Positions 33,644 through 43,224 are shown, numbered from the stretch's first letter. The stretch: 64,000 nucleotides of DNA from Polaribacter sargassicola (GCF_021991835.1 NZ_JAHDAU010000001.1:124001-188000); one strand, 5' to 3'. Numbers and translations: made by a program. Notes: a model not told the origin generated them from the sequence alone.

Positions 33644-35575
33644 TTAATCTACCAAACCTCTTGCATGAATATCTTTAAACAAGATTTCAAAACGAGCTCC
33701 ATTATCATTTGTTAATTTTAATTTACCATGTAGTTGTTTTACTAGTCTAGTTATTAAACGTAAACCTAAACTTTTTGTTTTTTTAATATCAATATCGTCA
33801 GATAAACCTGGTCCATTATCTTCTATAATTAATTTAAAATTATCGTCGTTTTCTTTATTTATAGAGATTGACAATGTATTTTCTTTCCCTTTAGTAAAAG
33901 CATATTTATAAGAATTTGTTATTATTTCATTTATAATTAAACCTAAAGGAATAGCGGTATCTACATCAAAATTCATGTTTTCTGATTTAATTGACGTATC
34001 TATCTTATTATCTGATTTAAAAAGAGCAGACAATTCTTTAACAAGTAAATGAATGTATTCATCAAAATCTACCAAACCTGTTTCATTTTGATATAATTTT
34101 TGATGAATTAAAGCCATAGACTTTACTCTATTTTTACCTTCATTAGCTAACTCTAGCGCTTTTTCATCTTCTATACCCTTACTTTGTAACTCTAATAAAC
34201 TAGATACTATTTGAAAATTATTTTTCACCCTATGATGCACTTCTTTTATCAACAACTCTTTTTCTTTTAGTGCCTCACGAATCAAGCTATTTTTTTCTGA
34301 AAGTTCTTTAGACTGTTTATTTATTTTTCTTAAAACTATTAATGCTATAAAAAACAAAACAAAAGCCAATAATGCTATAATTCCGTATAATGTTGTTTTT
34401 TCTTTTTCGTGCTCTATCTCTTTTTGTTTACCTTTTAACGCTTGTTCTGTTTTATAATCTGCTAAAGATTGTGATAAATCTTGAGAATATATTTTTTGAG
34501 TAGTTTCTATAGCTTTGTCTTTATAGCTCATTGCTAAATCCGTATAACCGTGAGTATAGAATGCTCTAGCAGCAGCTTGTATAAAACTAAGTTTATTATT
34601 AGAATTTAAATCTTTTGATAAATCTTCTAATTTTAAAATTAGTTCTGAAACATCTTTTACTTTAAATTTTTCTAAAATCTCAAACTTTAAAGGTGATGAT
34701 TTATCTAAATGAGATATTAACTCTACATACAATGAGTAAGAATAAACTCTTCTTAAAGGATAATTATAAAGTTCGTCAATTAGCAACATTACCTTGTCAT
34801 TACTATCTCCTTTAAAAACATACGCATCTATTAAGTGCTCAATAGTACTATAATAAAAGTGCGATTTTTTAGGCAACTCTTTTTCTAACCTTAAACTCTC
34901 TTCACTAACATCTATATATTCTTGTAATTTTCTTTCTAAAATTAAAAAATCTGATAAATGATACAAAAAAGTAATTTGCAACTCTTTATCATCTATTTTT
35001 TTTGCTGTTTCAAGACCTTTTAATACTAGTGCTTTACCTTTTTCTATATCTTTTTCTATAAGATACATTACTATATGATGTGTGGTAATTTTAGTTTTTA
35101 ACTTTAATACATCTATATCTTTATCGTTAAATTTATTTACATACTCTTCTAACTCTGTTTGCATTAAAGATGAGCTAGTCAAATCTCCATTGTTTCTTAC
35201 TTCAGAAATTTGAACCCATTTTATTTCTACATAATCTTTGTTAATTTTTGATGATTTTGGGGTTTTAATAACAGTGTTTATAAACTCTGAAACTTTATTA
35301 TAATCAACAGAAGATTTACTACCGCTTTTAAAAATAAAATCTAAATAATCTTTATAAGAAAGATTTTTCTCATCTATAATATTTTGAAGAATTTCTGTGT
35401 AACTATCTTTTTTTGCTGATTTTATATAAAAATTAGCAGAATCTAACTTTTTTTCTAAAATAAAAAGTTCTACTTTTTCTATAATTTTTTCTTGATTAGT
35501 TGTATTCTCTTGAGCAGTAATGTTATTAATAAAAAACAAAAAACTAAAAAAAAGGGCAAGGGTTGTATTTCTCAT
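33644..35575 (-). CDS. Sensor histidine kinase with periplasmic helical repeats (HisKA_2)
   Basis: 643 residues. Signal peptide (residues 1-21), then about 360 residues of TPR-like helices outside the membrane. One transmembrane helix (about 394-416) and a short coiled coil lead to a HisKA_2 dimerisation domain with phospho-acceptor His in KEVHHRVKNNFQIVSSLLEL (about 445). The HATPase domain has NEIITNSYKYAF and DNGPGLSD. It phosphorylates the LytTR regulator encoded 20 bases downstream. The signal is unknown. Confidence 0.94.
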   Translation of the reverse strand: MRNTTLALFFSFLFFINNITAQENTTNQEKIIEKVELFILEKKLDSANFYIKSAKKDSYTEILQNIIDEKNLSYKDYLDFIFKSGSKSSVDYNKVSEFINTVIKTPKSSKINKDYVEIKWVQISEVRNNGDLTSSSLMQTELEEYVNKFNDKDIDVLKLKTKITTHHIVMYLIEKDIEKGKALVLKGLETAKKIDDKELQITFLYHLSDFLILERKLQEYIDVSEESLRLEKELPKKSHFYYSTIEHLIDAYVFKGDSNDKVMLLIDELYNYPLRRVYSYSLYVELISHLDKSSPLKFEILEKFKVKDVSELILKLEDLSKDLNSNNKLSFIQAAARAFYTHGYTDLAMSYKDKAIETTQKIYSQDLSQSLADYKTEQALKGKQKEIEHEKEKTTLYGIIALLAFVLFFIALIVLRKINKQSKELSEKNSLIREALKEKELLIKEVHHRVKNNFQIVSSLLELQSKGIEDEKALELANEGKNRVKSMALIHQKLYQNETGLVDFDEYIHLLVKELSALFKSDNKIDTSIKSENMNFDVDTAIPLGLIINEIITNSYKYAFTKGKENTLSISINKENDDNFKLIIEDNGPGLSDDIDIKKTKSLGLRLITRLVKQLHGKLKLTNDNGARFEILFKDIHARGLVD

Positions 35576-35620
35576 AAATTTAGGGAATGAATGAGAAATA
35601 TACTATATTTTATATAAATA

Positions 35621-35660
35621 AAAACGCTCAAACAAATTAATTTGCTTGAGCGTTTTAAAA
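35621..35660. terminator. Intrinsic terminator after rpmA
   Basis: Stem 35621-35636 with 35641-35656 (16 positions, one mismatch), loop TTAA. It lies between rpmA and the kinase gene. Confidence 0.75.
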
Positions 35661-35680
35661 TAAGTTTAAAACCTTATCTT

Positions 35681-35941
35681 CTATACTTCAAAAGGAGTTA
35701 TAGATACGTAAGACTTATTATCTTTTTTCTTTCTAAACTCTACTATCCCATCAACTTTAGCGTGTAAAGTATGATCTTTACCCATGTAAACGTTTTCTCC
35801 TGGATTATGAGTTGTTCCTCTTTGACGAACAAGAATGTTTCCTGCAATTGCAGCTTGTCCTCCAAATATTTTTACTCCTAGTCGTTTCGATTCTGATTCT
35901 CTACCATTCTTCGAACTACCTACACCTTTTTTATGTGCCAT
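35681..35941 (-). CDS. rpmA: 50S ribosomal protein bL27
   Basis: 86 residues. It starts [20 protein letters not shown], the uncleaved N-terminus that reaches the peptidyl-transferase centre; no N-terminal extension needing a protease is present. [20 protein letters not shown] is diagnostic. It is 40 bases downstream of rplU, the standard L21-L27 order, and is followed by a hairpin terminator. Confidence 0.97.
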   Translation of the reverse strand: MAHKKGVGSSKNGRESESKRLGVKIFGGQAAIAGNILVRQRGTTHNPGENVYMGKDHTLHAKVDGIVEFRKKKDNKSYVSITPFEV

Positions 35942-35981
35942 TTTATTGAGTTTTTATAGGTTAAAGTTAAATTTAACAGAA

Positions 35982-36599
35982 TTATTTTTCAATTCCTCCG
36001 TCTAATCTATCTTGTAATTCTTTTAATTCATCCCACTTACCTTCTGCAGCTAAACCAGCTTGTTTTGGCCAAGTAGTAGTAACTATATGAGATAATCTAG
36101 AACTTGCTTCAGTTAAGATTTCACTCAATTTAGTTGCATCTGTTTTTGCTACTTTTGCAAAAGTATCTAAACCTGCATTTACTAAAGCTTCAGCAGCCTT
36201 AGGTCCAGCACCTTCAATTTTCTTTAAGTCATCTGCTTTTGCAGCTTTTTTAGGAGCAGCTTTTGCTTTTGTTGCTTTTTTTGCACCAGAAGCAGCAATA
36301 GATTCAATTTGAATCTCACTTAAATATTGTCTGTGTCCATTTTTCTTTTGGTAACCTTTTCTTCTTTTCTTTTTGAAAACGATTACTTTATCACCTTTTA
36401 GATGACCTAAAATTTTAGCCGTTACTGCGGCTCCTTCTATAGCTGGGGCGCCAATAGTTACTGCTCCCTCATTATCTAGTAAAAGAACGTTATCAAAAGT
36501 TACTTCTGATCCTTCTTCTCCTTGTAAACGATGAACGTATACTTTTTGGTCTTTTGCTACTTTAAATTGCTGCCCTGCTATCTCTACGATTGCGTACAT
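35982..36599 (-). CDS. rplU: 50S ribosomal protein bL21 with C-terminal helix-hairpin-helix extension
   Basis: 205 residues; bL21 is usually about 103. Residues 1-103 are bL21 (MYAIVEIAGQQFKVAK, KRRKGYQKKNGHRQY). An Ala/Lys linker (about 108-127) and a C-terminal HhH-type domain follow (DLKKIEGAGPKAAEALVNAG, then DATKLSEILTEASSR and a helix to the end). The first half builds the 50S subunit near 23S domain V. The extension could bind rRNA or another partner. It is followed by rpmA. Its promoter has an unusually clear -33/-7 pair (36659-36688). Confidence 0.95.
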   Translation of the reverse strand: MYAIVEIAGQQFKVAKDQKVYVHRLQGEEGSEVTFDNVLLLDNEGAVTIGAPAIEGAAVTAKILGHLKGDKVIVFKKKRRKGYQKKNGHRQYLSEIQIESIAASGAKKATKAKAAPKKAAKADDLKKIEGAGPKAAEALVNAGLDTFAKVAKTDATKLSEILTEASSRLSHIVTTTWPKQAGLAAEGKWDELKELQDRLDGGIEK

Positions 36600-36644
36600 A
36601 CTTATTGTTTTGCGTATTTATACTAATTATTTGCATTAAATAAC

Positions 36645-36688
36645 TCAAAATGCGGGTGCAAATATACATCTTTTTTACAACTTAACAA
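36645..36688 (-). promoter_or_regulatory. rplU-rpmA promoter (TTG-N19-TATATTTG)
   Basis: -33 TTG at 36686-36688 and -7 TATATTTG at 36659-36666 (minus strand), then GCACCCGCATTTT, nearly the same as after the HU promoter. Confidence 0.7.
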
Positions 36689-36801
36689 TAGTTTATTAAT
36701 TTAATTAACACCCTCTAAATGATTTAATTAAAAACAAGCTGAATTCAATTTATCTTTATTATTTTTATTAAAGCGTAAATTAATCTAAAATAAACGTAAC
36801 A

Positions 36802-36839
36802 AATAAGTAAGGTTTGCGTCAAACGTTACGTAAAAAACA
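36802..36839 (+). promoter_or_regulatory. Inverted repeat ACGTAAC-N24-GTTACGT before the M16 peptidase genes
   Basis: Two perfect 7-base arms (first at about 36802-36808, second at about 36833-36839), about 20 bases before the ATG. Possible regulator site; no regulator can be assigned. Confidence 0.3.
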
Positions 36840-36859
36840 ATCTCATAAACAAAAAATCG

Positions 36860-38170
36860 ATGAAAAAAAGTATTTTAGCTCTTTCTTCTGCTTTTTTAGT
36901 TGCATTTTCTATAAATGCACAAAAAGTTGAATTTGAAGAGTATGATTTAAATAACGGAATGCACGTTATTTTACATCAAGACAATTCTGCTCCTGTAGTT
37001 ACAACATCTGTAATGTATCATGTAGGTGCTAAAGATGAACAACCAGACAGAACTGGTATGGCGCATTTTTTTGAGCACCTATTGTTTGAAGGAACTAAAA
37101 ATATAGGCAAAGGAGAATGGTTTAAAATTGTTTCTTCTAACGGAGGTAAAAATAATGCCAACACAACTGATGATAGAACTTATTATTACGAAGTATTTCC
37201 TTCTAACAATTTAGAATTAGGTTTATGGATGGAGTCTGAGCGTTTATTACACCCTATTATTGGCCAAGAAGGTGTTGACACTCAAAACGAAGTTGTAAAA
37301 GAAGAAAAAAGATTAAGATTTGATAACCAACCATATTCTCGTTTTTTAGAATACGTAAAAAAAGAAATTTTTAAAAAACACCCATATAAAGGAACAACTA
37401 TTGGAGAAATGGAACATTTAGATGCTGCAACTCTAGAAGAGTTTTTAGCATTTAATAAAAAGTTTTATACACCTAATAATGCCACTTTAGTAGTTGCAGG
37501 AGACATTGATGTTGCAAGTGCAAAAAAAATGATTGAAGATTATTTTGGACCAATTCCTCGTGGAGAAGACATCAAAAGAAATGTAATACAAGAAGAACCA
37601 ATAACAGAAGCTATTTCTGCAACAGGTTATGATCCTAACATTCAAATTCCTGCTGTTATGACTGCTTATAGAACGCCTTCTATGAAAACCAAAGACTCTA
37701 GAGTTTTAGATATGATTTCTTCTTACTTAAGCACAGGAAAAAGCTCTGTCTTATACAAAAAATTAGTAGACACTAAAAAAATAGCATTACAAGCTGGTGC
37801 AATTAACTTAAGTCAAGAAGATTACGGAACTTACATAATTTATGGTTTACCACAAGGCGATAATAAATTAACTGATATTGTTAAAGAAATAGATGAAGAA
37901 ATTGTAAAACTTCAAACAGATTTAATTTCAGAAAAAACATATCAAAAACTTCAAAATCAATTCGAAAATCAATTTGTAAATTCTAATTCTAGTGTAGAAG
38001 GTATTGCAAATTCTTTAGCCAGATACAATGTATTGTATGGAGACACAAACTTGATTAATACAGAAATTGATATTTATCGTTCTATAACAAGAGAAGATAT
38101 TAGAGAAGTGGCTAAAAAATATCTAAATCCTAATCAACGATTAACTTTAGAATACTTACCAAAAAAATAA
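36860..38170 (+). CDS. M16 zinc metallopeptidase, catalytic partner
   Basis: 436 residues. Signal peptide to about residue 20 (AFSINAQ). The inverted zinc motif HFFEH (His69, Glu72, His73) and the downstream Glu in NEVVKEEKR (about 150) are the pitrilysin-type active site. The rest is two M16 domains. It degrades small peptides in the periplasm, acting as a pair with the next gene, which supplies the substrate-binding half. That gene starts 19 bases downstream. Confidence 0.94.
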   Translation: MKKSILALSSAFLVAFSINAQKVEFEEYDLNNGMHVILHQDNSAPVVTTSVMYHVGAKDEQPDRTGMAHFFEHLLFEGTKNIGKGEWFKIVSSNGGKNNANTTDDRTYYYEVFPSNNLELGLWMESERLLHPIIGQEGVDTQNEVVKEEKRLRFDNQPYSRFLEYVKKEIFKKHPYKGTTIGEMEHLDAATLEEFLAFNKKFYTPNNATLVVAGDIDVASAKKMIEDYFGPIPRGEDIKRNVIQEEPITEAISATGYDPNIQIPAVMTAYRTPSMKTKDSRVLDMISSYLSTGKSSVLYKKLVDTKKIALQAGAINLSQEDYGTYIIYGLPQGDNKLTDIVKEIDEEIVKLQTDLISEKTYQKLQNQFENQFVNSNSSVEGIANSLARYNVLYGDTNLINTEIDIYRSITREDIREVAKKYLNPNQRLTLEYLPKK

Positions 38171-38189
38171 TTAACAAAAGACATATAAA

Positions 38190-40241
38190 ATGAAAAAACA
38201 GATAATAGCACTTATCGCACTTATAGCAATGTCTTTTGCTACAAATGCACAAATAGATAGAAGCATACAACCAAAACCAGGTCCGGCACCAAAAGTTAAA
38301 TTAGGTAAATCAGAAAAATTTACTTTATCTAACGGATTGCAAATAATTATGGTAGAAAACCATAAATTACCAAGAGTTTCTGCTAGCTTAACAATAGACA
38401 ATCAACCTGTTGTAGAAGGAGACAAAGCAGGCGTTTCTAGCATAATGGGTAGCTTACTAGGTAGAGGCACAAAGAATATTACTAAAGATGAGTTTAACGA
38501 AAAAGTAGATTTTTTAGGTGCAAATGTTAATTTCTTTAGCTCTGGGGCATCAGCAAGATCATTAACAAAATATTTTCCAGAAGTATTGGCTTTAATGGCA
38601 GATGGTATTAAAAACTCACAATTTGCAAAAGAAGAATTCGATAAGGAAATTAAAATTACTTTAGATGGTTTAAAGTCTAATGAAAAAAACGTTACAAGTA
38701 CTGCTAGAAGAGTAGAAAATGCTTTATTGTACGGAAAAAATCATCCTTTTGGAGAATTTATTTCTAAAGAAACTGTTAGCAACATCACTTTAGAAGATGT
38801 TAAAGAAAACTACAATACTTATTACAAACCAAATAATGCTTATTTAGTTATTGTGGGTGATATAAACCCTAAGGCTACTAAAAAACTAATAAAGAAGTTA
38901 TTTAAAGACTGGAAAAAAAGTGAGATTCCACAAGTTGATTTCCCAAAACCAGTAAACGTTTCTAAAACAGAAATCGATTTTATTAACATGCCAAATGCAG
39001 TACAATCTGAAGTTGTAATAGCAAATAACATCGATTTAAAATTAGGTGATAAAGATTATTACGCTGCTTTATTAGCAAACAACATTCTTGGTGGTAGTGG
39101 AACTGCACGTTTATTTATGAACTTACGTGAAGATAAAGGTTACACTTACGGCTCTTACTCTAGCGTTAGACAAAGCAAAATAGCAGCAACTTTTAGAGCT
39201 ACCGCAAGTGTACGTAACAACGTTACAGACAGCTCTATTGTAGAAATTAAAAAAGAAATAGATAAAATTAGAGATATTAAAGTTTCTGCAGAAGAACTAA
39301 AAAATGCAAAAGCTAGCTACGTTGGTAACTTTGTTATGGAAGTACAAAAACCAGCAACTGCAGCTCGTTATGCATTAAATATTGCTCGTTATAATTTAGC
39401 TCCAGATTTCTACGAAAATTATTTATCTAACATTAATTCTGTTACCGTAGAAGACGTGCAAAATGCAGCTAAAAAATACTTTAGTAGTGATAAAGCTCGT
39501 ATAATAGTTACTGGTAAAGCCATTGAGGTTTTAGACAATTTAGAAAAAACAGGTTATACTATTAATTATTTTGATAAAAACGGAGACGCTACAGAAAAAC
39601 CAGAAATGACAATTCCTGTACCTGATGGAATTACAAAAGAAACTGTTATTAACAATTACTTTAAAGCAATTGGTGGTGTTGAAAAAGTAAAAGCTGTAAA
39701 AACAGTTTTTGTTACTTACCAAGCAAGTGCAATGGGACAAACACTTAGTATTTCTGAAAAAAGAGATGCCACTAATTTCTCTAGCGAAATTAGTATTGGT
39801 GGTAATGTAATGATGAAAGTCTTAACCAATAAAGACGGCGTTAGCACTAACGGACAATCTCTTCCTGAAAATATTGCATCAGAAATGACACACACTTTAG
39901 GTACTTTCCCTGAGTTAGGATTGTTAAATAACGATGAAACCGTGTTAACTAGCATCGAAAAATTAGATGGTAATGATGTTTACGTACTTTCTAAAAAAGG
40001 AACAATAGTTTCTACTTCTACTTATTTTGATGTAAAAACTGGCTTAAAAGTAAAAGAAGTTCAAACGATGTCTATGGGTGGTAAAACACAAAACCAAGAA
40101 GCTACTTTTAGTGATTATAAAGATTTTGAGGGTATTTTATTTCCAACAAAAAAATCTGGAAGTATGGGACCTCAAAAAATTGAATCTACTTTGGTTTCAG
40201 TAAAAATTGATGAAGAAGTTTCTGAAGAAGATTTTAAATAG
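38190..40241 (+). CDS. M16 peptidase, non-catalytic partner with LolA-like C-terminal domain
   Basis: 683 residues. Signal peptide to about residue 20 (FATNAQ). Two M16 domains cover about 45-460. The HxxEH site is replaced (VSSIMGSLLGRGTK), so it is not a peptidase on its own. The Arg/Tyr element typical of the non-catalytic half is present (GGSGTARLFMNLREDKGYTY). The last 200 residues (about 485-683: NNYFKAIGGVEKVKAV, YFDVKTGLKVKE) form an extra domain resembling LolA-type lipoprotein-binding beta sheets. It pairs with the preceding gene; a 14-bp terminator follows. Confidence 0.92.
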   Translation: MKKQIIALIALIAMSFATNAQIDRSIQPKPGPAPKVKLGKSEKFTLSNGLQIIMVENHKLPRVSASLTIDNQPVVEGDKAGVSSIMGSLLGRGTKNITKDEFNEKVDFLGANVNFFSSGASARSLTKYFPEVLALMADGIKNSQFAKEEFDKEIKITLDGLKSNEKNVTSTARRVENALLYGKNHPFGEFISKETVSNITLEDVKENYNTYYKPNNAYLVIVGDINPKATKKLIKKLFKDWKKSEIPQVDFPKPVNVSKTEIDFINMPNAVQSEVVIANNIDLKLGDKDYYAALLANNILGGSGTARLFMNLREDKGYTYGSYSSVRQSKIAATFRATASVRNNVTDSSIVEIKKEIDKIRDIKVSAEELKNAKASYVGNFVMEVQKPATAARYALNIARYNLAPDFYENYLSNINSVTVEDVQNAAKKYFSSDKARIIVTGKAIEVLDNLEKTGYTINYFDKNGDATEKPEMTIPVPDGITKETVINNYFKAIGGVEKVKAVKTVFVTYQASAMGQTLSISEKRDATNFSSEISIGGNVMMKVLTNKDGVSTNGQSLPENIASEMTHTLGTFPELGLLNNDETVLTSIEKLDGNDVYVLSKKGTIVSTSTYFDVKTGLKVKEVQTMSMGGKTQNQEATFSDYKDFEGILFPTKKSGSMGPQKIESTLVSVKIDEEVSEEDFK

Positions 40242-40260
40242 TAAACTTTTTTAAATTTAA

Positions 40261-40296
40261 AAAAGGGTGAAAACAAATTGTTTTCACCCTTTTTCT
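40261..40296. terminator. Intrinsic terminator after the M16 pair
   Basis: 14-bp stem (40261-40274 with 40280-40293), 5-base loop, T-run after it. Confidence 0.85.
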
Positions 40297-40351
40297 TTAC
40301 AACAATTTTCACAAAATTGTATAAAATCTTAAAAGTCATTTCTTTTATTAA

Positions 40352-40359
40352 TAAATTTG
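40352..40359 (+). promoter_or_regulatory. -7 box (TAAATTTG) before the HMA lipoprotein gene
   Basis: Exact TAnnTTTG match, 28 bases before the ATG at 40388. No -33 TTG at normal distance. Confidence 0.5.
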
Positions 40360-40387
40360 TAACATAATCTTTATAATATCATAAACA

Positions 40388-40876
40388 ATGAAAATCCAAA
40401 AAATATTATTTTCTTTTGCTCTTGTTTGCCTAGTATTAACAGGATGTAAAAGCGAACCTAAAAAAGAAAAATTAGCTGTAAAAAAAGAAAATGTTTCTTT
40501 AGCTATCTCTGGTATGACATGTGAAATTGGTTGTGCAAAAACAATACAATCTAAATTATCTAAAAAAGAAGGCGTTTTAGATGCAAAAGTTGTTTTTACA
40601 GATAGCATTGCTAATATAGAATATGATGCAAATACAACTTCTAAAGAAGATTTAGCTGCTTTTGTTAGCGGAATTGCTGGTGGAGAACTTTACAAAGCGT
40701 CTATTGCTTCTAAAAAAACTGCACATGCTTGTACAGAAGAATGTAAAGAAACTTGCAAAAACAAAACATCAGCTTCAGAAAAAGAAAAAGAATGTTGCTC
40801 TTTAAATGATGATGGAACAACATTTTGTAAAGAAGATTGTAAAATGGCCTGTTGTACAGATAAAGCAGCAGCTTAA
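40388..40876 (+). CDS. Lipoprotein with heavy-metal-associated domain and cysteine-rich tail
   Basis: 162 residues. Lipobox LVLTGC with Cys20. An HMA fold (about 35-105) carries GMTCEIGC; most HMA domains have CxxC, here the spacing is CxxxC. The last 55 residues contain nine cysteines in CTEEC, KETC, ECC, FCKEDC and MACC, like a metallothionein-type tail. It probably binds copper, zinc or another soft metal at the membrane. No transporter is adjacent. It has its own -7 box and terminator, so it is monocistronic. Confidence 0.85.
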   Translation: MKIQKILFSFALVCLVLTGCKSEPKKEKLAVKKENVSLAISGMTCEIGCAKTIQSKLSKKEGVLDAKVVFTDSIANIEYDANTTSKEDLAAFVSGIAGGELYKASIASKKTAHACTEECKETCKNKTSASEKEKECCSLNDDGTTFCKEDCKMACCTDKAAA

Positions 40877-40894
40877 ACTAAAATTAATTACAGA

Positions 40895-40930
40895 AAAAAG
40901 AGCAGACTTAAATAAGTTTGCTCTTTTTTT
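40895..40930 (+). terminator. Intrinsic terminator after the HMA lipoprotein gene
   Basis: About 14-16-bp stem with one G-T pair (40895-40910 with 40913-40928), T-run to 40930. Confidence 0.8.
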
Positions 40931-41170
40931 GTTTTAAAAAACCATTAATTAACGCAATACTAAAACTTGTTAATCTTCATAATCTAATAAAAACCAGTAA
41001 AGATTAATACAAAGTTTGTTTAATTTAAGGTAGTTTGTCCTAACTCAATTCTTCTTCTAAGTAAAGCTTAACTAAGAATTTGTTTAAAACATTTATTATT
41101 AGAAAGTCTCAATAAAGAAAAAACCGCTTAAATTATAAGTAAGCTTAAAAAATAAACGTCAACCAAATAA

Positions 41171-41207
41171 AATAAAAAAGCAGGCTTTAAAAGCCTGCTT
41201 TTTTATT
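41171..41207. terminator. Intrinsic terminator after the beta-helix lipoprotein gene
   Basis: 17-bp perfect stem (41171-41187 with 41191-41207) around CAGGCTT/AAGCCTG, 25 bases past the minus-strand stop. Confidence 0.85.
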
Positions 41208-41232
41208 TATGTATTTTTATAACTGTATCTAA

Positions 41233-43224
41233 TTATAAACCTGCGTTAATCCAAGTCCATCCAGAAACATCTACTTGTGTACCTGTGTTATATACTCCTG
41301 TAAGTGTTGCAGCAACACCATCGATAAGTACATTACTTAATGGTCCATCATCTTTCATATCAATGTTAGTTTCATAACCTTCTAAATATAAATTTGTAAT
41401 AGTACCTCCTGAAGTTGCTTTAAATTGTAAAGCTGTACCTCCTTGTGTAGAAATAGCAGTTATATTAGTAAAAGAAGGGTTTGCATTAGCTTTATCTCCT
41501 TCAAAAGCAGTAGAAAAACCTGCAACAGTATGAGAAATATATGCATTTGTTACTGAACCAGACCAAGACTCTGTCCAGTCTATTGCATCATCACTATTAT
41601 TTTCTAAATATAAATTAGAAACCGCAACAGTACCACCAAAAAACTCAACCCCATCATCATCTCCATTAATTACAGAAACATTTTCAACAGTAGTCCCAGA
41701 CCCAACAGCATAAAAAGACACACCATTGTATTGAGATTCTGAGTTAATTTGAGCACCTGTACCTTTAATTACTAAATACTTAATAGAACCAGAGCTATCT
41801 GCATCATCAGTTCCTCCATAGATAAAACCTCCTATTTCAGCTTCAGCATCAACACCTGCACTAGTTGTAGCATAACCACATAAAGTAAGACCTCCCCAAT
41901 CTCCAGGCTCACCTGAAGCAGAAGACATTACTACTGGATTATCTGCAGTACCTTGTATATCTATTTCTCCACCTTGTAAAACTGCTATATAAACTCCTGT
42001 ACCACCATCTCTAGCAGTAATTTTAGTTCCTGCAGGTATTGTTAATTTACCACCATCTTGAACGATGTAAGAAGAACTTAAAGTATATGCAACAGAAGCA
42101 TCTAATGTTACATCTCCTGTAACAGCTCCTTGTAATAAATTAGTATCAAAAGAAATATCTGTAGAAACCCAAGGGAAATCATCTGCAGTTACAGTTGCAA
42201 TGGCAGAAGTACTTAAAGAATAGAAATATCCATCTGCTTCCATATCTTCATTTAATGCTACTGGAGTATAACCGTCAGTAAAAGTAACGTTAGTTACATC
42301 TCCACCATCTTTCATATCTAAATCAACATCATAACCAACTAAAGAAAGTCCAGAAATTGTACCACCAGAAGTTGCTTTAAATTGTAATGCAGTACCACCA
42401 ACTGTAGAAACTGCTGTAATATTATCAAAAGTAGGGTTTCCGTTAGCTTTATCTCCTTCAAAAACAGTAGAAAAACCAGCTTCTGTATGAGAAATAAAAG
42501 CGTTAGTTACGTTACCACTCCACTCTTCTGTCCAGTCTATAGCATCGTCTTGAGTGTTTTCTATATATAAATTAGTTATAGAAACTGCACCTCCAAAAAA
42601 CTCAACACCATCGTCTGCACCATTAAGTACAGCAACATTACTTACAGATGTACCAGAACCTACAGAATAAAAAGAAATTCCGTTATATTGAGACTCTGAA
42701 TTAATTTGAGCTCCAGTACCAGCAATTTGTAAATAAGAAATAGATCCAGAGCTATCTGTATCATCTGTACCTCCATAAATAAAACCTCCTACTTCAGCTT
42801 CAGCATCAATACCTGCACTAGTAGTAGCATAACCACAGATAGTTAAACCTCCCCATCCATTAGCTTCTCCAGAAGCAGTAGAAATTACTACAGGGCTTGA
42901 TTCTGTTCCATTAATATTAATCGTACCACCTTGTAAAACGGCTATATAAACATCTGTTCCTCCTTCTGTTGCTTCAATTTTAGTTCCAGCAGGTATTGTA
43001 AAAGTGTAACCTTCTGGTACAATAAAAGAAGATGTTAATTGATAAGAAACACTAGAGTCTAATGTATAATCTACATCTAATGTACCATTTAAAATACCTG
43101 ATTCTAAGTTTTGCTGAACATCAGAAGTAGGTATAACTATTGGATCGTCGCTTTTACAACTTGTAAAAAACATAGCGACAGCTAACGCTACGAAACCTAA
43201 ATTATTTAAAATTGATCTTTTCAT
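41233..43224 (-). CDS. Surface lipoprotein with two tandem beta-helix domains
   Basis: 663 residues. Lipobox FFTSC with Cys23. Two copies of a domain of about 300 residues, at about 39-345 and 361-645, share long matching stretches: TIPAGTKIEA/TIPAGTKITA, YIAVLQGG, WGGLTICGYATTSAG/WGGLTLCGYATTSAG, GFIYGGTDD, TGAQINSESQYNG, DDGVEFFGG, FEGDKAN, GGTALQFKATSGG. The many short Val/Ile/Asn strands suggest a right-handed parallel beta-helix. The mature protein is acidic. It lies downstream of a TonB receptor and near a Pit transporter, and has a TTAACA direct-repeat site upstream. The function is unknown. Confidence 0.88.
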   Translation of the reverse strand: MKRSILNNLGFVALAVAMFFTSCKSDDPIVIPTSDVQQNLESGILNGTLDVDYTLDSSVSYQLTSSFIVPEGYTFTIPAGTKIEATEGGTDVYIAVLQGGTININGTESSPVVISTASGEANGWGGLTICGYATTSAGIDAEAEVGGFIYGGTDDTDSSGSISYLQIAGTGAQINSESQYNGISFYSVGSGTSVSNVAVLNGADDGVEFFGGAVSITNLYIENTQDDAIDWTEEWSGNVTNAFISHTEAGFSTVFEGDKANGNPTFDNITAVSTVGGTALQFKATSGGTISGLSLVGYDVDLDMKDGGDVTNVTFTDGYTPVALNEDMEADGYFYSLSTSAIATVTADDFPWVSTDISFDTNLLQGAVTGDVTLDASVAYTLSSSYIVQDGGKLTIPAGTKITARDGGTGVYIAVLQGGEIDIQGTADNPVVMSSASGEPGDWGGLTLCGYATTSAGVDAEAEIGGFIYGGTDDADSSGSIKYLVIKGTGAQINSESQYNGVSFYAVGSGTTVENVSVINGDDDGVEFFGGTVAVSNLYLENNSDDAIDWTESWSGSVTNAYISHTVAGFSTAFEGDKANANPSFTNITAISTQGGTALQFKATSGGTITNLYLEGYETNIDMKDDGPLSNVLIDGVAATLTGVYNTGTQVDVSGWTWINAGL

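Larger units (their letters stand above)
40877..41232. other. Gene-free 356-bp region with two terminators
   Basis: Contains the terminator of the HMA gene (40895-40930) and that of the minus-strand beta-helix gene (41171-41207). Between them about 240 bases show no reading frame or hairpin that I can support. Confidence 0.6.
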
